Shown here piece by piece: positions 38,068-50,745 of a stretch of DNA of 64,000 nucleotides (positions are counted from its first letter, which is position 1; every line of letters begins with the position of its first letter). The translations under genes and the position numbers were made by a program. The notes under the pieces were generated by a model. The model searched no databases, had not been told where the DNA came from, and worked only from the letters and a program-made list of their open reading frames with translations. The DNA is taken from NCBI RefSeq assembly GCF_001680005.1, contig NC_033567.1, positions 4,278,001 through 4,342,000 on the forward strand, given 5' to 3'. The stretch comes from Plasmodium coatneyi (lineage: Eukaryota > Apicomplexa > Aconoidasida > Haemosporida > Plasmodiidae).

Positions 38068-38727
38068 ATGAGTGACTTATTTTTCTACATAGACGAAATT
38101 GATAATCTGTTGGAGGATTATAGGAAATTACTGTCCGATTTGAAAAAAGAATCGGAACGAAATGATGAGAGGACAACGAAAAAGTGTATCGACGACATCC
38201 ACTTCCTGAATGAGAGAATAAAAACAGCCAAAGATGCTCACTTCATCGAGATGCGTAATTTACCTGAGGAGGAACAGAATAATTATATTTTAAAAATAAA
38301 GGAAAAAATGGCCACTCTGGAGGATTTGAACATGCAGTTCGATTTTCTTAAGAGTAAAATTTCCTATGCACAGAAGGAAGCCAATCGAATGAAAGGAGGG
38401 AGTAGGGTGAAGTATGTGACCGCGAAGGATATGGAAAATATAGGGGACTTTATTCAAGACCAAACGGAGGAGTCTATTCTTCGAATGAAAATGATGGTAA
38501 ACGAATCGGAGCAGATAACGAGAGAAGCTGCAGTCAAATTAAATGAACAGAATGAAAAACTGAAAAAGGTAAAGGACAAAGTGGATGACGTCGATACGAA
38601 TGTTTCAAGTGCAAAGGAAACTTTAAAGGAAATAGCCAAAGAGGCTGTCACAGATAGATTTGTCCGCTTTCTTTCCCTCCTCATATTTATCGTTTTGATT
38701 ATTCTCATTACGGTTATTTCGATTTAG
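38068..38727 (+). CDS. Qb-SNARE (VTI1/NPSN-type), tail-anchored
   Basis: Single-exon, 219 aa, with an ATG in the context AAAAATGAGTG. It is a membrane-fusion protein of the endomembrane system. The N-terminal ~110 residues are a charged helical bundle. Residues about 128-195 are a SNARE motif with heptad spacing (SILRMKMMVNESEQITREAA, LNEQNEKLKKV, DDVDTNVSSAKETLKEIA). Gln161 sits at the expected zero layer, which makes it a Q-SNARE. VTDRF precedes one C-terminal transmembrane helix (about 198-219, rich in Leu, Ile, Val), so it is tail-anchored with no signal peptide. The ATDxxI-like junction and the absence of VTI1-specific landmarks suggest the novel plant SNARE (NPSN) branch as much as VTI1. 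I leave the subfamily open. Confidence 0.82.
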   Translation: MSDLFFYIDEIDNLLEDYRKLLSDLKKESERNDERTTKKCIDDIHFLNERIKTAKDAHFIEMRNLPEEEQNNYILKIKEKMATLEDLNMQFDFLKSKISYAQKEANRMKGGSRVKYVTAKDMENIGDFIQDQTEESILRMKMMVNESEQITREAAVKLNEQNEKLKKVKDKVDDVDTNVSSAKETLKEIAKEAVTDRFVRFLSLLIFIVLIILITVISI

Positions 38728-40918
38728 AAGTAAATTGGTTCAGGGGGGGAAGGCGCCCGTCTGCCTGTGTACGTGCATTAACTCATTTATAAACGATAAT
38801 TTTATTTTATTATTTTTTTTGTGATCCATTTTGGTGAGTTACCCCCGAGCGCAGTAGATATGACGAGTTACGTGGGCCTTCTCGTCAAGGCAGGGATTCG
38901 CTTGTGCACATAGCGCTAAGCGTATTTACAAATAAGCATACCTCCGTATAAACGTATGTTTACACATTTGGAGGTGTATGTATGTATTCCCCCCTTTCGG
39001 CTGCATAGCATTTGGTTTCCTTGTGCCCGTTTGCTTAAAGGAGCCACTTGGCCATTTAAGGGAATTCCCCCATTTAGTGAAAAAGGCAACGTGCGGTGGG
39101 TCCACGGCGGGATGTGACAAAAAGGGGGATGCATACATTTCGTTCGCATTTTTAAGCTGAAAAATTATTCCCATTTTTTTTTTTTTCTCCCCATTTATTA
39201 ATTTGCTTATTCATTTTTTAACAATTTTTTTTCCACTTTTTTGGTGTTCTTACGCGTGGCCCACGGCACAGTATGTTGCCCCATGCCATTACACCCCATT
39301 CGCCGTGTAATGACTTTTTTTTAAAACTTTCTGTTCACAAAATTTTCAATTTAAGATTCCATTTTGGCGCTTTTAACATGAATGGATTACGGGCATACTA
39401 TTAAAACACATGATATTTTTTTTAAAGAATGAGGAGTGAACTATTACAAGTAGGTTGGCTACCTGTAGAAAAAAAAAAAAAAAAAATACGTACAGCATAA
39501 TAAGGAAGCACACTCTACCTGTTGGTGTACTTTTTATTTTTTGATGAAAAAAGTACACGTACTCATTTTGCGTTATAATTGCCTATGGTTTAGAATCGAC
39601 GTGGGTGCAAAAAGGGCGTACACGCGTGTACGCATATATTACGTAGATGTACGCGCTTGTGCATAAAAGTGAAAGCATGCGCTTGGTTTTCTTCCCCGAT
39701 GTTATTATTACTGTACGCGTTCTACGCTCTTATGCTTGGTGCGTGCATGCATCTGTCCATTGTTCATCTTCCCTGGGAAGGAGAAAAAAAAAAGGAAGAA
39801 AAAAAAAGATGCAAAACCATCTTTCCTACAAAGATGTTCTAGGCGCATTATTGTGTACACTATTGTTCACTTGTGCATCCTTGATCCAGATGCAAAAAAA
39901 TAACCAGAAAGGATGTGTTTTTAGAGAAAAAGTTTGTTTACTTGGGTACGCATTTTGAAAGGTACTCCTAGTTCCTTATCACATGTACGGTAGCGTGCTG
40001 GTTTTGCATGCAATAATGATGTAGGCATAATTTTGTGTACGTTTTTTTTTTTTTTTTTTTTTTAAAGCTCCGCTCTCCTTGTACGTTTTTCTCATAAGTG
40101 TACGCACTTGCATCAACATGTTAGGAGGAAACAACATACTGAAATGCTTATCGAAAAAAATAACAAAATAATAGTTAGTCGCCAACTCATTATAGAAAGA
40201 AATTATATTAACACATGAGAAAATACACGCCAATGAAATGTAAAAGAGAAAAGCAAAGGAATCGGAAAAACAAAATGTGTGTATTTTAGAGACTACGCAT
40301 AAATGGAAGATTTACAAATTTATACTTAAATTTGTGAACACCAGCATGTGCTCACTTTTTTGTGCCCATGAAATAGCTTCGCATAAAACACACCAACCTT
40401 GTTGAAAAGTATTTCTACACTCGGCCCTTTAGCCTCTTATACATTTTACACAGCAGGGAAAAGAAAAACGAAGTGTTTAGAGAAGTGTTAAGGAAAGCGA
40501 AAAAGGCTAAACAGCCAAAATAATCAAAAACTGAATATCACAGAAAAGATAAAAAAAAAATGAAAAAAGAAAAAAACAAAAAAATCAAAAAAGAAAAAAA
40601 AAGCAGAAAAACAAACATAGCCAATTTATGAAAGCTGAATAAAGCAAAAATTTCCTTTTCACCACCAGTTTGTAGAGTGTGCAATTTTCTCCCGCGCCAA
40701 CTTGCATTCCACGTTGGAGGCGAAGAGCTTACCTTGTGTAGTTTTCCTTCCTGGGGAAGCAGAAGTGTATTTCCACGCCATTACTCCATCGCTGAGCAAA
40801 CACACGCCAGGGTGTGTGTGTATCGCCTATGCGAAGGTATGCCCATAGAAGTTTCGCATCTGCGTCCCGCGCCCACCCGTGTGTGACGAAAGCCATCGAT
40901 TGGGGGTCACTCTCGGTG

Positions 40919-40954
<36 letters not shown>
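40919..40954. repeat. 36-base poly(dA) tract
   Basis: Uninterrupted run of about 36 A, ending some 180 bases before the start codon of the DDT/WHIM gene. It is likely in the 5' UTR or promoter. Its length is unreliable in assemblies. Confidence 0.92.
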
Positions 40955-40956
<2 letters not shown>

Positions 40957-41038
40957 GTAGTACAGGGTACTGTAGTATCGTAGTGAACTGCATTGTTGTA
41001 GTGAACTTGAGTGTAGTGTAGTATACTGTAGTTCCCTG
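40955..41038. repeat. Degenerate GTAGT-rich repeat in the leader
   Basis: Directly after the A-run come repeated words: actgtagtaca, actgtagtatc, gtagtgaactg, tgtagtgaactt, gtgtagtgtagtatactgtagtt. The pentamer GTAGT occurs about eight times in 84 bases. This is unlike the surrounding intergenic DNA. Confidence 0.75.
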
Positions 41039-41134
41039 GTGGTAACACTTGCGAGGGCGTAACCACACCAGAAGCGACTGCGCCTAGTGGGTACAACTCG
41101 CGTGACCGTACCTGGGAGAACTGCAGCACGAAGG

Positions 41135-44100
41135 ATGGAGAGAGAAAGTCCCAAGTGCAAGGACTCCCCGGGGGGAGCCTGGCCCAAGAAGGGTAGTAGC
41201 ATAAGTGCAAAGAGTTCGGCCCGTAACCAAAGTGAGGTAACAGAAAAAAAGGCCCAAATAATGCTCGAACAGGAGAAGGAGAGAAACAAAGCTCTCCGTA
41301 AGTATTACAGAAAAATACAAAAATGCGGGAAAAAAAAAAAGAGATTTGGACAAAAGAGGGAAGAAGTGATAGACGTCGATTTTCAAAAAGCAGCGACTTG
41401 CAAAATGGGAAATCACTGGAACCATCGTGTAGAAGCGAAAATGATGAATGGGAACCATATCCATATTGACAGGGTCATAAGGGATCATGCTGTTTTGAAT
41501 TCCATAGGTGATATGTACAGAACGGTCTACGAGGATAAGTCTCATAATTGTTGTCACCCACTAGCGTTCTCACGGCATGTGTCTGTTCCGAATATGGCAA
41601 TGAATGACTTTAACCATTTGATTGGTAGGAATGAAAATGCAAATCGGCCATGTTACAATGCGAACTTAAGTTTTTCAAGGCATCTTTACAGAGGGGGGAA
41701 TGCAAATCTAAACCTTAGTAGAGGATATACGAACTGGGGGGAAAGGACGAACCAAATTCGCCCTCACCGTGATATATTCATGTGGAGGCAGGAACCTGTT
41801 GTGACAGGGGTTCTCACGAACCCTGCTTATCTGATCAATGGGTGCGGAAGAATCGGAGATGGGAATCATACTGTTCTGCGCCAAGTGAATCCACCCATGG
41901 TGGACGCACGTGTTGCAGCCTCCAATGGTGTTAGATGTAGTGCAGGTGTCCCAGGTCCTATATATGGTATTCATCATGCAGACTATGCTAGTAGGGGTGA
42001 TAACGGTATGGATCCTTATTTTATTTTCCAAAATGTACCCAGGGAAAGAAAAGTGTGCCAAGCACATTTTGCGCAAATGCAGGAAGAACAACAAAGGGGG
42101 GTAGGAATTAACCAGGGAATGCAAGGCAATATCCACTGTGTTGCTACACCGCATCCATTTTGTACAATCCACCCCCCCTACCGGGGGTATAATTTCGACC
42201 TACAAATGAGAGGAGCCATGCCTAACCATGTAGTTTACATGCATCCCTCTCATATTGCACCACTGCACCGAGATATCCGACAGAAAAGACGCCTCGAATG
42301 TTGCAGAAGGAGACCACTTAACGCAGATGCTAGGGAACATGCTAACGAACATGCTAACGAACATGCTAACGGACATGCTAACGAACATGCTAACGGACAT
42401 GCTAACGGACATGCTAACGAACATGCTAACGAACATGCTAACGGACATGCTAACGAACATGCTAACGGACATGCTAACGAACATGCTAATGAAGAAAGGT
42501 TTCATATCAGGGAGGTAAACCCCTGTTATCACAATTTGAGGATGCCGAATTGTCCTAATAGGATATTAACCCCCCTGAGGATAAATCCACATTTCGCTTG
42601 TGTCAACAGTGCACACATTCGTACAGATGCACTCGGGAGGAATAACATCTTTGTTTCCCCAACTTGGAACAAGAGAAGAAAATTAGAAATAAATGAACCT
42701 TTGCACAGGATACCATGTTATGAGACAAGGATGTTCCCACTGAGAGAGCAGGCTAACTTTATGAAGGAAGTACAAATGGGTAGCCACCTGCTAGCCCACC
42801 CAGGTCCACTTTCTTTCCACCTAGTAAACCAAAACGGTGATGACAACCATTTTGGAAACGAAGTACAGAGAGGAGTTGGAAGAGAAGAAGGGCATTGTTG
42901 GACAAACGAATGTACTCCGCGTTGGTCGATCCCGGGCATGACCATCGGTGGAGTTGCTTCCCCATCCAGAGGGTGCAACCACACGGAAGACAATAGGGAC
43001 AGTACCGACATATACTGCCAACGGAGCGATCACCAGAATGAGTATTGCAAGGAGAATGGGCAGATGGAAAAGATCGTACAGTATGGGCAAGAGGTACTTC
43101 CCCCAGCCCACGAGGCCATCCTCCAACACAGCAAAGAAGAGACCAACGGGGAGGAGAGTAACTTGGTGAAGAAAGAAACGGGGGTGCCATTAAAAGAGGA
43201 CAACAAATTTCAACAGAACTGTGGACTGTTCAGAAATTATGTTTTTTCATTTAAGAACCCACCTAAGGAGGAAGAGAAGGAGGAGAAAGAAGAGAAAAGC
43301 GAAAAGGATGAAAAGGTCGATAACGGTGCAACGCCCGAGAATACCCCTACGAAGTACAAGACGCTGAAAAACGAAAAGCACGCCCTACCAAACAGCGAAG
43401 CCCGTTACAAAAAGTTTGAGGAGAAATATTTCTCAGAGGACCAGATATCAAGTGACTTTCAATGGAGAGAAGTGGACGGAACTATTTCTTCTCACGCGCA
43501 AGACTTTCTATTTTTCGATGAGGAGGACCTGAAGATGGTTTCTCTGGATGTGCTGGACCACAGCACAAGGAGTATCAGCACGAGCGGGAGCAGCGATGAA
43601 GGAAGTGGTGATAAACGCTCCTACCTCCCTCGAAAGGGAAGAAGCCAACTGCACCAAGGCACAGATGACGAAGGACATAAAAGCACTCTCCTCTCCAACC
43701 AGCAGGTGAAGCCCATCCCCAAACCCGACCATAAACCATGCAAAAAGGAAAAAAAAAAAGGCAGTGCCCACAAGAGAGGTGCACCAAATGGGAACCACCC
43801 AAACAGACCAAACAAAGTTACAAAGACAGGTAACGTGAAGCTGGTGGCCGATGGGGAGAAGTGCCGCCATAGAGATCGACCAGTAGAGAAAACACATAGA
43901 AAGAAAAACAAGTCTGTTATCATGTATGCCAAAATTATGAACATAAGTTATGAATATGGTGCAGATGTGCTGAAGCAGTTTAGCCACCCCGCAGTTAATT
44001 TGTTTAATACGAACAAGACGCACATTGTAAAGAAGAAGGAAAAGAAGAGGAGGGAAGTTTACAGGTACGTCGATGCAGAGGAGGAGTTCGGGGAGGTTCA

Positions 44101-44939
44101 TGAAGTGAAACATTCTGTGAAGCATTCAGTGGAACATTCAGTGGAACATTCAGTGGAACATTCAGTGGAACATTCATTGGGACATGAAGTGAAACACTCA
44201 GTGGAGGAAAAAGTGACGGAAGAAATGGTAGAAGAAATGGCGCAGGAAATGGCAGAAGAACTGGCACAAGAGTTGGGGCACCCAGGGAAAAAAACAAAAC
44301 GTAACTACAAAAAGAAGCAGGAAGATCCAGAGAAAAAAAAAAAAAAATTTATTAGCCACAAGATAAAAAGACACCTCCTGTGTATCAACGCGAGGATCGT
44401 AATAAAGGAATGGTACATTGATTATGGAACCTCCGCCAGTATCACCCCCTACATCTACGTAGTGTCTGAAAATGATAACCGCTACAAGCTAGACAGAGTG
44501 CACAATAAATATTATTCCATGTTCACCAATGTAAGACTGAAGTTTGAAGTTACCACCAGAATTGTAAAATCGCTGCAGGCCTATCCAAACATTACATACA
44601 AAGAACTTGTTGGCCACTTAACACTGTACGAGTGTATTAGCAAAAAGATGAAGAAGGAAAAGGAGGAGTTCATACAAAAAGAAGATTTGTTGTCATCCAC
44701 GTGGGAGGACGAACGTACCAATCGGGGCGGGAAGCAGAAAAAGAAGAAAAAGAAACACAAAATGTGGGAGAAATGGGAAAAGTGGGACATGAGGGAAAGG
44801 CTGATTGATGAATCATATCCAGGGGATAGTTGCGAAGAAGACGATTTTGCATCATGGAGAATACACCCACATGATTGCTACCCCTTGTTGGATGAGGAAC
44901 TTGCCAAAATGGCAGAAAACTCCGAAAACAAAAAAAAAG

Positions 44940-44971
<32 letters not shown>

Positions 44972-47900
44972 AAAAAAGAAGGAAAAAAAGAAGAAAGAGG
45001 AATCCCCCATTGTAAGTGTAAGCTTGTCCGAATATACTGGCACAGGTGTACACACCATGCCAGATGGAACAGTAAGCAAGAAGTGCACATGGGGGGCACC
45101 ATACGCTGTATACAAGTGCAACAGAAAGGTCATAATCAGAATGTATAAGTTTATTAAGAACGAAATGAAAATATTAACTCAGGGGTTCAACGTAAAGTGC
45201 TTGCTGTGCACTCCTTTCATGAGGATCCTAGCACAGAAGTTTAAATTTAAGCATAGGAAGAATCAACAGGAGAAGAGGTTAACAGGAGTGTGTTCCCTTT
45301 CTGTGGACAAGCATATATGCTCAGATGGTCTTCTAAACTGCCACGAAAATGTAGAATATCGTAGCTCTAAGAAGATCACACGCTTTTACCTTATTAGAAG
45401 CTTCGTTAAGACAGAAAAGGGGAATGTAGATAAGTGTGAGACCTCATGTGGATGCACGGGTCAAGCAAAGACAGAAGAGAAGGAGGAGTGGGATAACCAA
45501 TATGTGCTCATGGGAGGTGGTGAGATTGACTCGTCCAGCGTATGTGCCCACGGGGGGGAAGAGCACACAACGAAAAATGAATCGACAAATGGATGGAAAA
45601 ATGGATCGAAAAATGGATCGATGTTGATTGAACTCCCCGCCAAATGTTGCAGTTGCTACACCCAGCGTGAAATTTCTTCCCCCCTGGATTTGATTAACCC
45701 CCTGGAACACGAATCGGTGCTAAACATATGGGTATTCCTTTGGACATATAGACAGGTGACGCATACCAAAATGAAGGTTAGCCAACTGAATGAGGAACTC
45801 CTACAGAGAAGAAGTACCTTTAGGAAAGAAATGGTGGGAGAAATAATTCTAGAAAGGATACTAGAGAATGAGCATCTTTACAAAAATGAGGTATTTGTTT
45901 CAATTCTCGAAAATATATGTGGTGAGAAAGAACACGACACGTTAGAGGGTATAACAAATTCTCAAAGGCATAATAGTTGTACAGATGAAATGATGAGGGT
46001 AATACTGCTGCTATTGTACAGGTCCCTACGAATTGATCGACATAGAAGGAGCTACTCCATGGGGGACAAACAAAATGGTGCGTCTAGGAACGGTAGTCCA
46101 GGGATGAACTCTTCCTCTTACGATATTTTGGACCATTTAGAAGATCCTATGCTGAACGAAATTTTGAATTTTCCATTTAAGAGATGCCTCACTGGGGGTG
46201 GAAAGAAAAGAAGAGAAGATAACATTTCTGAGGAGGATAAAATTTCACCAGGGAATGGATCGATAGATAACGAATGTATGAATGGAAAAGCCCCCCCAAC
46301 GGAGGACTCACAAACTGAACAACAAAAGAACGTAGAACATTGTACAGAAGGGATAGGAGTTGAAGGGGAATATCCACCAGCAGATGACGTAGAGGAGAAA
46401 AAAGGAAGTACCCACATGAACAATACAAATGAGGAAATCCAACCAATTATGGAAAATCAGAACCATGAGACAGCTATTCGAAGTGATGGCGCCCCCCCAA
46501 ATTTTATAATAGACGAACGAGACGTTAAGGACAATTCTTATGGAAAGACCCTGTTAGACGTTTTAACAGAAAGGAATGAACAGAAAAAACTTTTCGATTT
46601 TTGTGAAGACTTGAGATTATTGGACAATTTAACGTGGCCACTATATTTAAAAAAATGCCTTTTTATGTTGCTATACGTAATGAAACACTCCTTTTTGTTT
46701 GAAGATGGTGACGCCGAAGAGGGGGAAGATGAAGCCTCAAGTAAATTAACCCCCAAGGAAGAAAACTCTCTTTCCAGGAAGGTGAATTTATCATGCGAAG
46801 GATCTATTTCCCCCCTAGATAGTAAAAATGATGACCAGAAAGCAGAGATAGAAAGAAAAACCATCTCTGAATGTTGTATAGAATTACAACATGTAAAAAT
46901 GAAGAAGTACCAACTGAGTTGGGTTCCAAATGAGACTGATAATTTCGATGGGAAAACATCTTGTAGAGAGGATCTGCTAGCCATTTTGCATTTCCTCTGT
47001 GAAGAAAATACCACCTTTGAAATGTTAAGTACAAATGAAAAAATAAAGCTTTTCAACATTTTTATAAATGTAATAAGAAGTAGTACTGTTGAACGGGAGA
47101 GAGAAAACGGTGAAGAAGAGCACTTGAAAAAGGTAAACGGGGATGTAGTTCTGCAGACAAGCATGGAGGGTGCATCTAACAGTGCGTCGAATGGGGAACT
47201 GCCTGGAGATATACCCACGAAGGGAACACCAAGCAATGGAAAAACTGAAGTGATGAACGAAGGAGAAGACATAAGGGGCCACCTACCTGGTGATGAAAGA
47301 AGCTATGTCGAACGGGTGGGAGAACAATTTGACGTTAAAGTGCATCTGCTTGGAAAGGACAGACATTCGAACAAGTACTACATTTTTGGGGCCCCCCTGG
47401 GATGTACAGACTGTATATACGTTGAGTGCGTCAATGAGGGGGGACCTATCCATGCGCCCCTTCCAAATGGTTCCCTTCCAGATGAACCGCAAGATAGGAT
47501 AATGAACCCACTCCAGGAAGGACACACCACTTCTACACCGAATAGCCCTTGCCCCGGAGAAATGAACCCACCAAAGGGTAAAACTCAAATTGGCTACATT
47601 GAAGGGGTGGATAACATAACCCGGTTTGTGGAACTTTTTTCCCCATTATCCGTGGAAGAAACGGAATTGAAAAAGAGACTCGTTCAGTTGAGGGAGGCAC
47701 TAGTAACCACGTGTCAAGTGCACCAGGTGGGGGGTCCATTTGAGGAAGGCACCAGTGGGGAAAATCCAACCAATGGTAACATATGCACGGAGGGAAAAAA
47801 AAACAACTCAAGCAGGGATGCATCGGGAGGGGAAAGCCAAAGTGTCGACGAGGAAGGGAATCCCCCCACCGATATACAGTATTCGCATTGTAAAAAATAC

Positions 47901-49649
47901 GACGAAGTAAGCAAGCAAGAGAAAATAAAAGAGGCAACAGAACCGGGTGACAAATACCAAATACTGAACAAACACGTAGAAGGTAAACACACAGATGTAT
48001 GTCCACACAAACTGGAGAAGACTCAAAAAAAGGAAAAAAATTCCCTTTGGGATAATGAAAAAGTTATATTGGATCAGATGCTATGTTTTATAGAAAAGCT
48101 GCTCTACTTTGTAAAAAAAACCAAAATGGTTTTGAACCAATGCGTACAGGATGAAATGGTAAGGTCGGTAGACAGCTTCGTCCTAATGTGCATAGGAACA
48201 TTTGTAAGGGGTAATATAACCAATGATCTTGGATATATTTTTAAAAATTTTGTAAATCTGATTATAAATATTGAAACATTATTTTTCAGCCATCCGTATT
48301 GTTTTTTTTTGAAAAAGAGGTGGAGAAAGGAGTTGCGAAATTCCTGGGAAAACGACATGTGTTTTTTGAAGTGCCTAATTGATGAAGACCTCGAAGACAT
48401 AAACGTTTTCGATATATTGCCCACTTTGTGTTTTTATTTTAATTATTTTGTAACCTACGGGTTGAAGGAAAAAGCTATTCACATGTACAGGAAATACGGA
48501 TTGACGGGGATGGTTTCCGAGTTGGAGGATGTCGCCGGGGGGGCTACTGCTCAGCGCAAGTTACAATTGTTGAAGAAGGTCCGATTGATGCTGAAGGGGA
48601 GTCATGGGAGTGCCGCCAAGGAACCAAGGGGGGACACCCAAGGAGACACTGAAGTACGCCCTGAAGATTATCCCCAAGACGAGCGCATAAGTGACGTGCT
48701 CAGAGAAATATGCAAATTTTTGCCCTACCAGGTAGACGGTAAGTACATCTATTTCAAAGAGGGGCATTTAGAACACATGGAGATACTTTTCAACAACAAT
48801 TTGTTTTTTTCCGAACGGAATAATTTAGAGAAGATTAACATCAAGGAGATCGTCGAGGTGAGGGATATAAAAATGTTTTTGATCCCGAAGAAGGACCTAT
48901 GGAGGTTGGGAAAGGGTACCTCCTCGGGGGACAACACGGGATGCACACAGAATGGAAAGCCGAATGATCTAACGGAAGTAGAACGGACAGACCAAACGAA
49001 GGAAGACGGTCTACGAGATAATGAGGAAACGACACCTTCACTCAGTGGGAAGGAAGAATTATCCAACGAAGCGAACAGATCACCTACATATCATACAGAC
49101 TACCACATACTGAGGGAAGGCTTATTCAAACTTAAGGAAGAAGTGGAAAGGAAAAAATGGGGCCCACCAAATAAACATAATACACTGTATTTAAAACCGC
49201 TGGAGGAGTATACAAAGGTTCTGGAGGCACAAATATGTAGCAGTTTTTTATGTCCCAATTTTGGGACACTTGTAGATGTGAAAAATGATCTGAAGAGGGA
49301 GACACCCGTTGGTGAGAACATCATCAAGGGAGAATCAACAGTGCATAGAGACAACTCAGAGGAGACCTTCGTCTACGTGTGCCAACTGCATTGTGTAATA
49401 TATCCACGTGGTGACCTAAAGAAAGGCAGTGAAGAATATATGAGGCAGTTACAAGAACCATATTCTGCATGCGAAAGGTACATTTACGCTCAGTGGAAGT
49501 TCCTTATTCTGAACACATGTTTTACAGAAAATATGCATACCATTTTTTATACCTTTCCTATGAGTCGATCGGCTCTTTCCACTCCCTGCTGGAGAACTCC
49601 CTTGTGTACTAAAGGTTGGATGACCAAAGGGACTTCAAATGAGGAGTGA
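41135..49649 (+). CDS. Large DDT/WHIM-domain protein (ISWI-partner type), frameshifted in a poly-A run
   Basis: I start at the ATG at 41135; the frame extends upstream only to a GTG. Frame 1 runs to a stop at 45148. The coding signal then continues in the next frame to 49649. The two overlap at the A-run 44940-44968, so the sequence has one base too many (or two too few) there. Ignoring that base, the protein is about 2837 aa. Downstream I see a DDT-like helix block (VLNIWVFLWTYRQV, about residues 1515-1575), WHIM-like helices (LLAILHFLCEE; LGKDRHSNKYYIFG near 2070, the typical GxDRxxNxYYxF block; IEGVDNITRFVELF near 2155). This domain order is that of ACF1/BAZ and other ISWI-associated subunits that space nucleosomes. 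The N-terminal 1000 residues are disordered and contain two 12-bp repeat arrays. No bromodomain or PHD finger was found, so the exact orthologue is not settled. Confidence 0.7.
42335..42490 (+). repeat. In-frame 12-bp tandem repeat, 13 units (EHAN/GHAN)
   Basis: Thirteen exact-length units of GAACATGCTAAC or GGACATGCTAAC encode EHAN or GHAN. The only variation is A/G at the second base of each unit (Glu versus Gly) plus the last codon. The order is E,E,E,G,E,G,G,E,E,G,E,G,E. The near-perfect identity points to recent slippage or gene conversion, so copy number probably varies between strains. Confidence 0.97.
44105..44200 (+). repeat. In-frame 12-bp tandem repeat, 8 units (VEHS-like)
   Basis: Eight 12-base units encode VKHS, VKHS, VEHS x4, LGHE, VKHS. 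The central four are almost identical (GTGGAACATTCA). It is followed by a Glu/Met/Ala-rich helix-forming stretch (EEMVEEMAQEMAEELAQEL). It belongs to the DDT/WHIM gene. Confidence 0.95.
44940..44968 (+). repeat. 29-base poly(dA) run at the frame break of the DDT/WHIM gene
   Basis: Uninterrupted A-run inside the coding region, encoding polylysine in any frame. The reading frame switches here. It is the obvious site of a length error or a real slippage polymorphism. Confidence 0.93.
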
Positions 49650-50745
49650 TATGAGCCTCTTAAGCGGGTAAGTGTAGTTCAAGGGGTAAATATTTGTGAG
49701 CATTCCTGGGTGACGTGCCCCGTTGGGTGGTCCAGTAGTGAGGGTTCGTACAAATTGGAAAGACGTGCAGGTCGGGAAAAGGGAGGAACTGCAAAGGTGG
49801 GGTTATTCCCCATTTTGCGGCCAGAGAAAGCGCACCATAAGGAAGTTTAACAGCTTTTATGTAAACACACAGAGGTGTTGATGTGCCCGCCGAATGTTCA
49901 TTTATAGGACCCTTTTTTCTCACTCTATCTATATATATATGTAGCCATTTCATTTACTGCCCCCTTTTACAGGGGTGTTTATTTTACCTCTTTTTTTTTT
50001 TTCTACATAATTAAAAATCTCCTCTTAAACGAAAAGCAGCAAAATGTTGAACAAATTATGCCGCGGCCACGCACCTATGGGAGGCACGCTTATTATGTTA
50101 AGTTAGAGCTGTTCGCCCAGAGCAACCTTTGTGGTACCTCTCACGTGCACCGCCACCAAGACGGTTAATTAACGCTGGGAGGGAAAATATCCTTTCGCCC
50201 AACGGAGCGACGTAATTTTCGCCCTGTTCTGAATTAGGAAAAAAAAAAAAAAAAAAATGCAACTTCCACCCGAATGGGAAAAATGAAACGACATTTTTTT
50301 TCCTTTTAAATGGAGAAATGGGAAGAAAAATCGAAAAGAATATAAAAAGCGTGTACATTTTTTTTGAAGATAAAACTAGAAAACCACATAGAGTTATTTT
50401 TTTCACGTTTTCTAACGCCACGCTGCATGCCGCGCTTTCCCACGTGTTCAGGCAGAAACCACGCCCCCATACTTTTTACGAAAAACTGTGGAAAATAAAA
50501 ACACTTCAATGATTTAATAACGGAAAGAGAAGAGCATTTAAGGAGATCTAGTTTTGCAACAATTGTGGCACAAATTATAGGAGAGAAATAAAAAAAAAAT
50601 CCTGCACTTATTTTTCCCAATGCAGTCCACCTACTAAGCACAGTTTAGCCTAAATGACATGGTCCTCATATTCTTCTCCCCCTTAACCACTCCTCCCCCC
50701 ATGTATGCTTCACCCTCGTGAGAGATATGCTCTAGCGGTGGAAGC
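49650..50745. other. Intergenic region between the DDT/WHIM gene and the HRD3-like gene
   Basis: 1.1 kb with T-rich (about 49991-50004) and A-rich (50239-50257) tracts. No supported coding sequence; the 111-codon minus frame at 50306-50641 is Phe/Lys-rich and has no domain. Confidence 0.45.

Larger units (their letters stand above)
38728..41134. promoter_or_regulatory. Intergenic region upstream of the DDT/WHIM gene
   Basis: Contains A-rich tracts from about 40490 to 40610, the A-run at 40919-40954 and a GTAGT-rich repeat. A T-run at about 40041-40063 is flanked by short frames that I do not support. It probably carries the leader of the large downstream gene. Confidence 0.45.

Noticed and set aside
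42255..42518. Plus-strand alternate frame of NMLT-type repeats and minus-strand MFVSM repeats
   Set aside because: By-products of the 12-bp EHAN/GHAN array read in other frames; only the HAN frame continues into non-repetitive coding sequence.
43508..44125. 205-codon minus-strand frame with hydrophobic stretches
   Set aside because: Antisense of charged/low-complexity codons in the DDT/WHIM gene; lysine-rich sense sequence reads as Phe/Leu-rich on the other strand and mimics membrane proteins.
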